From Actinoplanes ianthinogenes (GTDB taxonomy: Bacteria > Actinomycetota > Actinomycetes > Mycobacteriales > Micromonosporaceae): a stretch of DNA of 64,000 nucleotides. This document shows positions 34,642-44,288 of the stretch, piece by piece; within the stretch, counting starts at the first letter, position 1; every line of letters starts with the position of its first letter. Position numbers and translations under genes: made by a program. The notes under the pieces are model-generated. The model did not search any database, was not told the origin of the DNA, and saw only the letters and a program-made list of their open reading frames with translations. The DNA lies in the NCBI RefSeq assembly GCF_018324205.1, contig NZ_AP023356.1:3799501-3863500 (forward strand), in the 5' to 3' direction.

Positions 34642-35073
34642 GTGCTCGGCATGCAGAAGGCGCGGCAGCTCAAGGCGGCCGGACTGATCTGGAAGCCCCG
34701 GCTCGGCGACCGGTTCGCCATCCCCGACCGGGACCTCGACGACGAGATGTTCGTGCTCAGCAACATGACGATCCAGGTGCACGACCGGCCGGAGGGCCGG
34801 ATCATCGGCTTCAACGGGACCACCGAGTGGGCCCTCGACGACGTGGAGATCGAGGAGACCATCTGGCTGCCGCGGGAGGACCAGCTGCGGGAGTTGCTCG
34901 GCGGGACGTTCCGGTCACTCGATCGGGACGCCACCGGTTTCCGGGCGCGGATCGAGCTGCTCGGGGAGACGCTGGATTTTCCGGGTGACTCGGCGGAGGA
35001 GGCTTACGCGGCAGCGTTGCTGCACCTGCTCGGCGCCGCCGGGGCCCAGGGCGAGCCGGCCCGTCCCGTCTGA
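34642..35073 (+). CDS. Conserved actinobacterial protein of unknown function
   Basis: 143 aa: [39 protein letters not shown], then [33 protein letters not shown] and a C-terminal [13 protein letters not shown]. This arrangement is common in actinobacteria; homologues are sometimes named pilus assembly protein CpaE, but no such domain is visible. It is likely soluble. The GTG at 34642 has GGAGG about eight nt upstream; the ATG at 34651 is the alternative. It is convergent with adnB. Confidence 0.8.
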   Translation: MLGMQKARQLKAAGLIWKPRLGDRFAIPDRDLDDEMFVLSNMTIQVHDRPEGRIIGFNGTTEWALDDVEIEETIWLPREDQLRELLGGTFRSLDRDATGFRARIELLGETLDFPGDSAEEAYAAALLHLLGAAGAQGEPARPV

Positions 35074-35113
35074 TCGGGAAACCGGCGCCAGGATCGCCGT
35101 TACGCAGCGCGGC

Positions 35114-38100
35114 CTAAAGGGCCTCTTCCGGGATCTCGGTGATCAGGGCGGTCAGCGACGCCGTGTCCATCAGGTCGGTGGGGCGGACGGTGACCTGCTC
35201 GCGGACATAGTGGAAGCCGGCACGGACCCGGGTGATCGGGACGCCGGCCAGGGTGGCCCAGGCGATCCGATAAGCGGAGAGCTGCACGGCGGCGGCCTCG
35301 GCGGCGGCGCCGGTGGGGCGGCGGCCGGTCTTCCAGTCGATCACGTCGAAGCGGTCGCCCGGGTCGGCGAAGACCGCGTCCATCCGGCCGCGGATCACCA
35401 CGCCGCCGACCGTGGTGGCGAACGGGACCTCCACGTCGATCGGGGTGCGATCGGCCCACTCGCCGGTCAGGAACGCCTCCTGCAACGCGGCCAGCTCCTC
35501 GTCGCCGACCGCCTGGTCGTCGGCGGCGCCGGGCAGCTCGTCGATGTCGATCAGGCGGGCCGCGCCGAACCGCTGCTCCAGCCAGACGTGGAAGGCGGTG
35601 CCGCGGCGGGCGTGCGGGGCCGGGCGCTGCGGGAGCGGGCGGCGCAGCGAGCGGGCCAGGGACTGCGGGTCGCGGCGGAGGACGACCAGCTGGGAGACCG
35701 AGAGGTGCGGGGGCAGGGCGACCTCGATCGGGCCGTCCCGGCGGGTGCGTTCGGCGCGCTCGGCGAGCAGGAGCTGGGCCTCGCGGCGCCAGCGGGCGAT
35801 GTCCGGGTCGACGACGGCGGTGACCCGGTCGGCGGCGATCGCGGCGGCCAGCAGGGAGTCCCGGTCGAACGCGGGCACGGCTTCCGGGGCGGCTCCAGGT
35901 GTGGCTTCCGGCGGAACTCCGGGCACGGCTCCGGGCTCGAGTCCAGGCGCGGCCTCCGGCGCGGCTCCGGGCCCAGGTCCAGGCGCGACTTCGGGCGCCC
36001 GGGGTGTGGCTTCGGGCCCGGAGGGCGCCGAGGGGGCGGCTTCGAGGGCGGGCTCTGGGCGTACCGAAAGAGGGCGGTCCGGGGAGGAAGCGGCCGGGAG
36101 CGAACCGGAGGGTGCCAGACCGGCCAGGTCGGCCGCCAGGCCGGCACGGGCCGCGACCTCGGGATGGGCCGTCGCGAGGTCGGCGAAGGCCTCGGCCGCG
36201 GAGGCGTCCGGGTTGGCGATCATGCGGCGGATCAGGTCGGCGGCCGCGGCCATCGCCGGGCGGCGCAGGCCCAGCGGATCGGCCGGCCACTCGGCGGTGG
36301 CCACCAGCTCCTCGCTCGGGTTGGTCTCGCCCGGGGCCGGCTCGGGGGCCCAGGTGGTCACCACGCCGGCGCCCGCGTCGCAGGTCGCGCGGATCTCGTC
36401 GAGGAAGACCGACGGGCCGCGCGGGCGTTTCACGCCGTCGCCCCACCAGTAGCCGGAGCAGAGCAAGAGGCGGCGCGGGCGGGTCACCGCGACGTAGGCC
36501 AGGCGGCGCTCCTCGCGCTCGTCGTGCTCCCGCCAGGCGCGGGCGAACTCGCCGAGCGCGTTGTTCACGTCCTTCTGGTCGACCGCGTCGTCGAGATCCA
36601 GCTCGGGCAGCCCGGACGCGTCGCCACGCAGCGGGAACGGCAGCACGCCGATGCCGCCGAGATAGTGGTCGGAGCCGCGGACCAGGCCCGGCCAGACGCC
36701 GCGGCACAGGCCGGCGACCGAGACGACGTCCCACTCCAGACCCTTGGCGGCGTGCGCGGTGAGAATCTGCACGGCGCCCTCGGCCACCTCGACCTGGCCC
36801 GGCTCGAGTCCGCGCTCCTCCTCCTCGGCGGCGGCCAGGAAGGCGAGGAAACCGCCGAGCGTGCTGGTCTCGTTCTCACTGACGTAACGGGTGGCGGCCT
36901 CGCCGAGCGCGTCCAGGTGGCCGCGGGCCAGACCGGCGTCACCGGCCGCCCAGCCGCGGATCGCGACCTCGACGTCCAGCCCGACGGTCCGCTCGATGTC
37001 CGCCAGCAGGTCCGGCAGCGGCTGGTCCAGACGCTGCCGGAGGGCGCCCAGCTCCCGGCTGTAGGCGGCCAGCCGGGCGAAGCCCTCGACCGAATACTGA
37101 TGGGGGCTGCCCAGGTCGGCCATCGCCTCGATCAGCGTGGCGTCGTCGAGCCGGTCGGCCATCACCTCGTCCGGGTCCCCGGCCGTCTCGGCGTGCCGCG
37201 CCGCCCGGTCGGCCGCCAGCGCGCGGGCCCGGCGGTGCAGGGCGACCAGGTCACGCGGGCCGATCCGCCAGCGGGCGCCGGTGAGCAGCCGCAGCAGGGC
37301 CGCGCCGTCGGTCGGGTCGGCGAGCACCCGCAGCGTGCACACCACGTCCCGGACCTCGGGGGTGTCCAGCAGGCCGCCCAGCCCGACCACCTCGACCGGC
37401 AGGCCGCGGGCGCGCAGCGCCTCCTCGATCACCGGGATCTGGCTGCGCACCCGGACCAGGACCGCGCTGGTCGGGCGCAGGTCCAGGGGAATCTCCTCCG
37501 GCAATGCCTTCGGCATGCCGGCGACCAGGCGCCAGGCGGTCAGCATCGAGTCCGCGATCCACGAGGCCTCTTCGGCGTACGTCGTGAGCAGCGCACAACT
37601 GACCGTCCGCCCGCCCACCGCCTCGGCCACCCGATCCGCCGGTTGCAGCGTCCCGACCTGGGCTCGCAGCGGGGCGGACAGCACGTTCGCCACCTGGAGG
37701 ATCTCCGGGCGGTTGCGCCAGCTCCGGGTCAGGCTCTGCACCCAGGCCGGGCGGCCCGCGGCGTCCGGGAACTCGCCGGGGAACCGTTCCAGCGTGCCCG
37801 CCGACGCGCCCCGCCAGCCGTAGATCGACTGGCACGGGTCGCCCACCGCGGTCACCGGGTGCCCGCCGCCGAACAGGTTGTTCAGCATCGTGACCTGGGC
37901 GTGGCTGGTGTCCTGGTACTCGTCGAGCAGGACCACCTTGAACCGGCCCCGCTCGATCCGGCCCACCTCGGGATGGTCCCGGGCGACCAGCGCGGCGCGG
38001 GCCATCTGGTCGCCGAAGTCCATCGCCTCCAGGTCGAGTTTGCGTTTCTCGTAGAGGCGGACCAGGGGCAGCAAGGTGAGCCGGTGCTGCTGCCGGCGGA

Positions 38101-38740
38101 GCATTTCGGTGACATCCCTGTACATCCGCCCGGGGAAGGACTGCACCTCGGCGAAGAACCGGCCGGTCCAGGCGGCCAGGTCGTCCGGCGACTTCAGGTG
38201 CTCGGCGAGCTCGGCGGAGAGCGCGAGGACGTCGTCGGTGACCGTGCCGGGCGCCCGGTTCAGCCCGGTCATCTCCCCGGTGTACGCCCGGACCAGCGAA
38301 TCCACGATCTGCCAGCGGGCCGCCTCGGTGAGCAGCCGGGCGGACGGCTCGAAACCGCCGCGCAGGCCGTGCTCGGTGACCACCCGGGCCGCGTACGAGT
38401 GGTAGGTGGAGATGGTGGCCTCGCCGGCCAGGGCCTCGTCCCGACCCAGGCGGCGGGTCAGCTGGCCGAGCCGGGTGCGGACCCGGTGGGCCAGCTCGCC
38501 GGCCGCCTTGCGGGTGAAGGTGAGGCCGAGGATCTCGCCGGGGTGGGCGTACCCGTTGGCGACCAGCCAGACCACCCTCGACGCCATGGTCTCGGTCTTG
38601 CCGGAGCCCGCCCCGGCCACCACCAGCAGCGGTTTCACCGGGTGCGCGATGATCGCGGCCTGCTCGTCGGTGGGCGGCGGGAGGCGCAGCAGGCGGGCCA
38701 GCTCGACCGGCGTGAAGCGGGGGCCGGCGTCTGCTCTCAT
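35114..38740 (-). CDS. adnB: AdnB subunit of the AdnAB helicase-nuclease
   Basis: 1208 aa. N-terminal UvrD-like motor: Walker A VVAGAGSGKTETMAS near residue 40, GLTFTRKAAGELAHRVR, motif II VVLLDEYQDTSHAQ, motif III GDPCQSIYGWRGAS and HAAKGLEWDVVSV. The C-terminal RecB/PD-(D/E)XK nuclease has VVIRGRMDAVFADPGDRFDVIDWKTGRRP with the DWK signature and a GTAFHVWLEQRF helix. The two parts are joined by a Pro/Ala/Gly-rich linker (translation of about 35875-36100). AdnAB resects double-strand breaks for recombination. The ATG at 38740 overlaps the adnA stop (ATGA, four bases), so it is co-translated. The usual length is about 1100 aa, so the linker adds mass. Confidence 0.93.
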   Translation of the reverse strand: MRADAGPRFTPVELARLLRLPPPTDEQAAIIAHPVKPLLVVAGAGSGKTETMASRVVWLVANGYAHPGEILGLTFTRKAAGELAHRVRTRLGQLTRRLGRDEALAGEATISTYHSYAARVVTEHGLRGGFEPSARLLTEAARWQIVDSLVRAYTGEMTGLNRAPGTVTDDVLALSAELAEHLKSPDDLAAWTGRFFAEVQSFPGRMYRDVTEMLRRQQHRLTLLPLVRLYEKRKLDLEAMDFGDQMARAALVARDHPEVGRIERGRFKVVLLDEYQDTSHAQVTMLNNLFGGGHPVTAVGDPCQSIYGWRGASAGTLERFPGEFPDAAGRPAWVQSLTRSWRNRPEILQVANVLSAPLRAQVGTLQPADRVAEAVGGRTVSCALLTTYAEEASWIADSMLTAWRLVAGMPKALPEEIPLDLRPTSAVLVRVRSQIPVIEEALRARGLPVEVVGLGGLLDTPEVRDVVCTLRVLADPTDGAALLRLLTGARWRIGPRDLVALHRRARALAADRAARHAETAGDPDEVMADRLDDATLIEAMADLGSPHQYSVEGFARLAAYSRELGALRQRLDQPLPDLLADIERTVGLDVEVAIRGWAAGDAGLARGHLDALGEAATRYVSENETSTLGGFLAFLAAAEEEERGLEPGQVEVAEGAVQILTAHAAKGLEWDVVSVAGLCRGVWPGLVRGSDHYLGGIGVLPFPLRGDASGLPELDLDDAVDQKDVNNALGEFARAWREHDEREERRLAYVAVTRPRRLLLCSGYWWGDGVKRPRGPSVFLDEIRATCDAGAGVVTTWAPEPAPGETNPSEELVATAEWPADPLGLRRPAMAAAADLIRRMIANPDASAAEAFADLATAHPEVAARAGLAADLAGLAPSGSLPAASSPDRPLSVRPEPALEAAPSAPSGPEATPRAPEVAPGPGPGAAPEAAPGLEPGAVPGVPPEATPGAAPEAVPAFDRDSLLAAAIAADRVTAVVDPDIARWRREAQLLLAERAERTRRDGPIEVALPPHLSVSQLVVLRRDPQSLARSLRRPLPQRPAPHARRGTAFHVWLEQRFGAARLIDIDELPGAADDQAVGDEELAALQEAFLTGEWADRTPIDVEVPFATTVGGVVIRGRMDAVFADPGDRFDVIDWKTGRRPTGAAAEAAAVQLSAYRIAWATLAGVPITRVRAGFHYVREQVTVRPTDLMDTASLTALITEIPEEAL

Positions 38741-41700
38741 GGCTGATCCTTCGGTGGTTCCACGACCTGCCGGCCCTTTCCGGAGATCGGGCAGCTGGTG
38801 CGGACCGGGCAGACCCGGCAACGGCTGTTCGCCACCGCGGAGAAGGTGGCGGCGGCCATCGTGTCGGCGGTGCGACGGACCATCTGGTAGGCCCACTGCG
38901 GGTCGGTGGCCTCGGTGATCGGCACCTGCATCTGCTCGCGGGCGTCCTTGCCCGGGCCGAGCTGGACCAGGGCGGCGCCGCCGCTGTCCGTGCCGAAGTC
39001 ACCGAACGCGCCCGCGTCGACCGCCGCCTGATAGCCGGCGAGCTGCGGATTCTCCGCCACGTCGGCGGAGAGCGCGGTGGACTTGCCGGTCTTGAGGTCG
39101 ATCACCACGAGCCGGCCGGCCTCGTCGATCTCCAGCCGGTCGACCCGGCCGGTGAGCTGGATCGGGCGCTGCTCGTCCTCCAGCCGGACGGTGAACTCGT
39201 GCTCGATCGCCAGCAGCCGCCGCGGGTTCGCCGCCAGCCAGCGCAGCAGCTTGTCCACCATGGCCTGGGCGCGCTCCTGCTCGGGACCGGCCATCCAGCG
39301 GGCGGCCAGCTCGATCGAGTCGAAGCGGGCGGAGACGTACTCGACCAGTTTCTCCCGGTCGGCGTGGGCGTCCTCGGCGAGCATGGCGGCGGCGTGCACC
39401 AGGTTGCCGATGCCCTGCGCGGGTCCGGCCGGGGCCGCGCCGCCGTGGCGTTCGAGCAGCCAGCGCAGGCTGCATCGGAGGGCGCTCTCCATCGCGGACG
39501 GGGTGACCTTGACCGGGTCGCCGTCGTCGACCAGCGGGCGGTCGTCGGAGAGCGGGCGCAGGCCCCACCACTCGTCCGGATGGGCGCCGGGCACGCCGGC
39601 GGACGCGAGGCGGGCGAGTTCGGCGGCCGCGGCGCGGCGGCGGGCGGGGGTTTCCGCGGCGGAGACGACTACGGTACGCAACTCGGCGACCAGTGCGGCC
39701 AGGGTGAGGGCTCGGGGCGCCCGGCCGACGGGGAGTTCCTCGTCGGGGGCGGGCTCGTCGTCCGGCTGGTCGTCGCCGTGCCCGGGGTCGGCGGGGCCGG
39801 GGTCGGCGTCGGCGGGGCCAGCGGGGCCGGGGTCGTCGGCGGCGTGGCCGGCGTCGTAGGCGTGGCCGGCGTCGTAGGCGTGGCCGGCGTCGTAGGCGTG
39901 GCCGGCGTCGTAGGCGTGGCCAGCGTCGTAGGCGGCGTGGCCGGCGTCGTCGGCGGGCGGGGCCGGATCCGCGGGGCCGAGGCCGTGAGTGGTGTCCGTT
40001 TGGCCGGGTTTGACGGTGGAGGCCGCGTTGACGGTGTGGCCCGAGTCGGCGGCATCGCCCGAATCGCCGGCGGGACCGGGGTCGCCGGCAGGGCCGGGGT
40101 CGCCGGCGGGACCGGGGGCGCCGGCAGGACCGGGGGCGCCGGCAGGACCGGGGTCGTAGGGGTCGGTCAGCTCGGGTGGCAGCGGGATGCCGCCGTCGGG
40201 ACCGTCGTCGTCCGGGCTCGGGGGCTCCGGCGGGGGCGGGGTGCCGGCGTCCGGGTCGTCGCCGGGCGGGCCCGGCTGGGGGCGGGCGGCGGCCAGCTCG
40301 GTCAGGAAGCGGCTGGGTTGCTCCTCGATCGCCGCGCCGCCGGCGCTGGCGGAGGCGACCGCGGTGACCACCAGGCGGCGGCGGGCGCGCGTGGTGGCCA
40401 CGTAGAAGAGGCGGCGCTCCTCGTCGAGCAGGGCGGACGTCTCGGCCACGATCGCCTCCGAGCCGGACGCGGGGCGACCGGCGACGGCGTCGACCAGGCG
40501 TTCCGAACCGAGCAGGCTGCCGCGCAGGCGCAGGTCGGGCCAGATGCCCTCCTGTACGCCGGCGAGGACCACGACGTCCCACTCCAGGCCTTTCGCCGCA
40601 TGGACGGTGAGCAGGCGGACCGCCTCGCCGCGGTCGGCGCTCGGGGCGATGGTGTCGGCCGGGAGATCCTGGCCGAGCACATGGTCGAGGAAGACGCGGA
40701 CACCGGCGCCGGGCAGCCGGTCGACGAACCGCGCGGCCGCGTCGAAGAGCACCACCATGGCGTCCAGGTCCCGGTCGGCGGCCTCGGCGCGCCACTGGCG
40801 GGCGCGGGCGGCCTGCGCGGGGTCGGTGATCCGGAGGTTTCCGGTGCTCATCGCATACCACCGGTCGGCCAGGCCGCTCGCTCGCCAGACCGTCCAGAGC
40901 ACCTCCTCGGCGGAGGCGCCGGGCTCGGACGCGGCGGTGCGGGCCACGGTGAGCAGGCGGGCGATGGTCTGTGCCGGGCGGGCCCAGCGGCGCTCCACCA
41001 GGTCCAGGCCGGCCGGGTCGCGGACCGCGTCGACCAACAGCTCGCCGGAGGGTCGCCGGTCGCCGGCGGCCACCGCGAGCGCCCGCAGGCCCTGGCGCAG
41101 CCGGCGCTCGGCGAGCGGGTCGGCGCCGCCCAGCGGCGAGTGCAGCAGCGCGACGGCCGCCTCCTCGTCGAGCACCTCCGGCTCCAGCGCACAGCGCAGC
41201 AGCAACAGGAACGGGGCGACCGCGGGTTGCAGGTGCAGCGGCAGGTCCTCGGCGTGGATCACGGTCGGCACGCCGGCGGCGGTCAGCGCCCGCTGCACCG
41301 AGGGCTGCTGAAGCGTGGCGGACCGCATCAGCACCGCCATCCGCGACCAGGGCACGCCGAAGAGCAGGTGCGCCTCGCGAAGGGCGTGCGCGATGAACGC
41401 GGTCTCGGCGGCGGGCGACCGGAAGGTGCGCACCACCGCCTCGGCGACCGGCCCGAACGGCGAGATCTCGTCCCCGGTCACCGTCTCGGAGGGCGCGGCC
41501 TCCGGGACAGACCCGGCGGCTGACGCGGGCCCGGCAGCCGTGGCCGGCCCGGCACCAGCGCTCGGCCCGGCAGCTTGTTCGGGCACGGCGGCCGGGGCGG
41601 GCTCGGCGCCCGGGGTCGGCTCGGCGTCCGGCGGGGGCGGGGGGAACATCGGGCGGTGGGCGAACGGGCCGCGCATCCGGCGGGCCACCCCGGACGTCGC

Positions 41701-42735
41701 GGTGAGCAGGGCCGGGGCGGCCCGGTAGTTGGTGTGCAGGGTGATCGTCTCGGCGGGGGCGCCGGCCGGGGTGCGGAAGCGAGCCGGGAAGCCGGTCACC
41801 ACCTCCGGGTCGGCACCGCGGAAGCCGAAGATCGACGAGTCCGGGTCGGCGAAGGCGACCAGCGGCTTGCCGCCGCCGGCGACCTGGGCGAGCAGGTCGA
41901 CCTGGGCCGGGTCGGTCTCGGCCAGCTCGTCGACGAACACATGGGCCAGGCGGCGGCGCTCGGCGGCGAGCAGGTCCGGCTCGTCGGCGAGCAGGCCGGA
42001 GGCGGCCCGGACCAGCTCGGCCGGGTCGTAGGCCACCGAGCCACGGGTGGTGGCGTCGCGGAGGGAGAGGACCGCCACATATTCGTCGAGGAAGCGGGCG
42101 GCGGCGGCCCAGTCGTCGCGGCCCAGCCGGGCCGCGTAGCGCGCCAGCTCGATCGCGCCGACGCCGCGCTCGGCGGCACGCTGCATCAGGTCGCGCAGCT
42201 GCTGGGCGAAGGCGCGGGTGGGCAGGGCCGGGCGCAGCGACTCCGGCCAGCCGATGGTGTCGGCGGCCTCCGGGTCCTCCACCACGGCGAGCAGCTCGCG
42301 GATGATCAGGTCCTGCTCGGGACCGGTGAGTAGGCGGGGAGCGGGCTCGCCGCGCTCGGCGGCGGCCCGGCGGAGCAACCCGAACGCGTACGCATGGAAG
42401 GTCCGCACCAGCGGCTCGTGCACGATCCGACCGGGGTCGTCGGCGACCCGCGCCTCGATCCGGTCGCGGAGCGCGGCGGCGCCGCGGCGGCCGAAGGTGA
42501 GCACCAGGATCCGCTCCGGGTCGACACCCTCGGCGATCCGGGCGGCGACCGCCTCGACCAGCGCCGTGGTCTTGCCGGTGCCGGGCCCCCCGAGCACCAG
42601 CAGCGGTCCGGTGGTGTGCGCCACCACCCGGGCCTGCACCGGGTCGGCGCGCAGCTCGGGCGCGGCCGGGCGCGGACGCCGGACCAGGCGATAGGCCGGC
42701 CGGCGCACCGGGGAGAGGGGGGCCGGCGTGCTCAC
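38737..42735 (-). CDS. adnA: AdnA subunit of the AdnAB helicase-nuclease
   Basis: 1332 aa, against about 1050 in mycobacteria. The UvrD-like motor has VLGGPGTGKTTALVEAV near residue 47, VFVDELAETDPAQVDLL as motif II and VHAAKGLEWDVVVLAGV as motif V. The C-terminal nuclease has QLTGRVDRLEIDEAGRLVVIDLKTGKS and an iron-sulfur staple: the first Cys in SALRCSLRWLLERH, then CRVCPVRTSCP. Excess length comes from two low-complexity insertions: a Pro/Ala-rich one near residues 365-430, and a linker around residues 850-1010 with 18-bp tandem repeats. It is the first gene of the adnA-adnB pair; the GTG at 42735 has no good Shine-Dalgarno. Confidence 0.92.
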   Translation of the reverse strand: MSTPAPLSPVRRPAYRLVRRPRPAAPELRADPVQARVVAHTTGPLLVLGGPGTGKTTALVEAVAARIAEGVDPERILVLTFGRRGAAALRDRIEARVADDPGRIVHEPLVRTFHAYAFGLLRRAAAERGEPAPRLLTGPEQDLIIRELLAVVEDPEAADTIGWPESLRPALPTRAFAQQLRDLMQRAAERGVGAIELARYAARLGRDDWAAAARFLDEYVAVLSLRDATTRGSVAYDPAELVRAASGLLADEPDLLAAERRRLAHVFVDELAETDPAQVDLLAQVAGGGKPLVAFADPDSSIFGFRGADPEVVTGFPARFRTPAGAPAETITLHTNYRAAPALLTATSGVARRMRGPFAHRPMFPPPPPDAEPTPGAEPAPAAVPEQAAGPSAGAGPATAAGPASAAGSVPEAAPSETVTGDEISPFGPVAEAVVRTFRSPAAETAFIAHALREAHLLFGVPWSRMAVLMRSATLQQPSVQRALTAAGVPTVIHAEDLPLHLQPAVAPFLLLLRCALEPEVLDEEAAVALLHSPLGGADPLAERRLRQGLRALAVAAGDRRPSGELLVDAVRDPAGLDLVERRWARPAQTIARLLTVARTAASEPGASAEEVLWTVWRASGLADRWYAMSTGNLRITDPAQAARARQWRAEAADRDLDAMVVLFDAAARFVDRLPGAGVRVFLDHVLGQDLPADTIAPSADRGEAVRLLTVHAAKGLEWDVVVLAGVQEGIWPDLRLRGSLLGSERLVDAVAGRPASGSEAIVAETSALLDEERRLFYVATTRARRRLVVTAVASASAGGAAIEEQPSRFLTELAAARPQPGPPGDDPDAGTPPPPEPPSPDDDGPDGGIPLPPELTDPYDPGPAGAPGPAGAPGPAGDPGPAGDPGPAGDSGDAADSGHTVNAASTVKPGQTDTTHGLGPADPAPPADDAGHAAYDAGHAYDAGHAYDAGHAYDAGHAYDAGHAADDPGPAGPADADPGPADPGHGDDQPDDEPAPDEELPVGRAPRALTLAALVAELRTVVVSAAETPARRRAAAAELARLASAGVPGAHPDEWWGLRPLSDDRPLVDDGDPVKVTPSAMESALRCSLRWLLERHGGAAPAGPAQGIGNLVHAAAMLAEDAHADREKLVEYVSARFDSIELAARWMAGPEQERAQAMVDKLLRWLAANPRRLLAIEHEFTVRLEDEQRPIQLTGRVDRLEIDEAGRLVVIDLKTGKSTALSADVAENPQLAGYQAAVDAGAFGDFGTDSGGAALVQLGPGKDAREQMQVPITEATDPQWAYQMVRRTADTMAAATFSAVANSRCRVCPVRTSCPISGKGRQVVEPPKDQP
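39843..39932. repeat. Five 18-bp tandem repeats in adnA (AYDAGH units)
   Basis: The unit CGTGGCCGGCGTCGTAGG recurs every 18 bp, five times with one substitution in the fifth, encoding repeated AYDAGH on the minus strand. It lies in the motor-nuclease linker. Confidence 0.95.
40065..40154. repeat. Five 18-bp tandem repeats in adnA (GPAGAP/GPAGDP units)
   Basis: The unit CGCCGGCRGGRCCGGGGK recurs five times at exact 18-bp spacing and encodes collagen-like GPAG(A/D)P repeats upstream of the AYDAGH block in the same linker. Confidence 0.95.
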
Positions 42736-42775
42736 GGCATCTATGAGAGCACGCCGGTACGACGATTCCGGGAGG

Positions 42776-43324
42776 TCACCCCGCCAGCGCGGCCTCGATC
42801 GCGTCCAGCGCGTCCGGGATCGAGCGGGCCACCAGCACCGTCTCCATCGCCCCGGCGCGGACGAACTTCGTGCCGACCAGGCTGTTCAGCCAGGTGAGCA
42901 GGCCGTCGTAGAAGCCGTCCGGGTCGAGCAGCACGATCGGCTTGCGGTGCACGCCGAGCGTCGCCGTGGTCCACACCTCGAAGAGCTCGTCGAGCGTGCC
43001 CAGGCCGCCGGGCAGGGTGAGGAAGGCGTCCGACCGCTCGATCATCACGTTTTTCCGGGCGCCCATGTCGGCGGTGACGACCAGCTCGTCCGAGGCGGTG
43101 TCGGCCACCTCCCAGTCGACCAGGCACTGCGGGATGATCCCGAGGGTGTGCGCGCCACCGGCCCGGGCGCCGTCGGCGACGGTGCCCATCATGCCGACAC
43201 AGCCACCGCCGGAGACCAGGGTGTGCCCGCGCTCGCCGAGCGCCCGGCCGGTCGCCTCGGCCAGGTCGAGCCAGCGCTGTTCCAGGGTGTCCGACGAGGC
43301 GCAGAACACGCAGATCGCGGCCAT
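42776..43324 (-). CDS. LOG-family Rossmann-fold protein (TIGR00730)
   Basis: 182 aa. It has the LOG signature GGGCVGMMGTVADGA near residue 40 and PGGLGTLDELFEVWT near residue 105, preceded by the MGARKNVMIERSDAF segment. LOG proteins release cytokinin-type free bases from nucleotide monophosphates; in bacteria they are mostly nucleotide-monophosphate phosphoribohydrolases. Its ATG shares one base with the stop of the preceding LOG-like gene (TGATG), so the two are translationally coupled. Confidence 0.92.
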   Translation of the reverse strand: MAAICVFCASSDTLEQRWLDLAEATGRALGERGHTLVSGGGCVGMMGTVADGARAGGAHTLGIIPQCLVDWEVADTASDELVVTADMGARKNVMIERSDAFLTLPGGLGTLDELFEVWTTATLGVHRKPIVLLDPDGFYDGLLTWLNSLVGTKFVRAGAMETVLVARSIPDALDAIEAALAG

Positions 43325-44091
43325 CAGGAGGCCACCTGCGCCGCCCCGGCGTCCACGATGATCCGGACCGCCTCGGCGACGTCGTCGGTGGTCTGGATCA
43401 GCTCCAGGTCCGCCTCGCTGATCTTGCCGTCGTCGAGCATCCGCCGTTTGATCCAGTCGAGCAGGCCGCTCCAGTAGTCGACGCCCATCAGGATCACCGG
43501 GAACCGGGTCACCTTCCGGGTCTGTACCAGGGTGATCGCCTCGAACAGCTCGTCCAGCGTGCCGAAGCCGCCGGGCAGCACCACGAACGCCTGCGCGTAC
43601 TTGACGAACATGGTCTTGCGGACGAAGAAGTACCGGAAGTCGATGCCGATGTCGACCCAGTCGTTGAGACCCTGCTCGAACGGGAGCTCGATGCCGAGCC
43701 CGACGGACATCCCGCCGGCCTCGGTGGCGCCCCGGTTCGCCGCCTCCATCACGCCCGGCCCGCCACCGGTGATCACCGCGTAGCCCGCCTCGGCGAGCGC
43801 GGCGCCCAGGCCGGCGGCCAGCTCGCACTCCGGGCTGTCCAGCGCGCTGCGGGCCGAGCCGAAGACGCTGACCGCGGGCGGCAGGTCGGCCAGGGTGTCG
43901 AACCCCTCGACGAACTCGGAGAGTATCCGCAGGGCGCGCCAGGCGTCCTTGGTCTTCCACTCACCGCGATGGTGGGAATCGAGGAGCTTCTCATCAGCGG
44001 TGCTGGGGGGTACTGCCTCTCGACGCAGCGTGACCGCACCTCGATGACGTTGTGGCGTGGCCGGCGGTCGCCCGTTGGTGCTCTCCGTCAT
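43324..44091 (-). CDS. LOG-family Rossmann-fold protein, longer type (TIGR00730)
   Basis: 255 aa: a 70-residue N-terminal extension (VTLRREAVPPSTADEKLLD, WKTKDAWRALRILSEFVEGFDTL), then the LOG core with GGGPGVMEAANRGATEAGG and LPGGFGTLDELFEAIT. The extended form corresponds to Rv1205-type actinobacterial LOG proteins. The ATG at 44091 has TACCTT six nt upstream and no Shine-Dalgarno, so it is likely leaderless. Two tandem LOG homologues of different lengths are encoded together. Confidence 0.92.
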   Translation of the reverse strand: MTESTNGRPPATPQRHRGAVTLRREAVPPSTADEKLLDSHHRGEWKTKDAWRALRILSEFVEGFDTLADLPPAVSVFGSARSALDSPECELAAGLGAALAEAGYAVITGGGPGVMEAANRGATEAGGMSVGLGIELPFEQGLNDWVDIGIDFRYFFVRKTMFVKYAQAFVVLPGGFGTLDELFEAITLVQTRKVTRFPVILMGVDYWSGLLDWIKRRMLDDGKISEADLELIQTTDDVAEAVRIIVDAGAAQVAS

Positions 44092-44288
44092 GCGTCCAAG
44101 GTAGTGCGGACGGTCAGTACGAGGTGAATAACGGGCTGCGTTTCGGCAAGAGGATTGCGACTCGGAGACCTTTTTGCCAGATTGAAGCAACGGACGGTAG
44201 CTCTGGCGCGTCTATACAGTTACCGAACCGCGTCCACACGGCAGGCACGGCACCCGAGTCGGGGTGTCCCGGTGAAAGGGCGGCCACC

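Noticed and set aside
34985..38746. 1253-aa plus-strand ORF opposite adnB
   Set aside because: It is antisense to a protein with clear helicase and nuclease motifs; its translation is low-complexity and has no domain, as expected for a shadow frame in high-GC DNA.
44052..44288. N-terminal extension of the small basic protein
   Set aside because: No start signal and no conserved features; the GTG at 44289 has a better upstream sequence.
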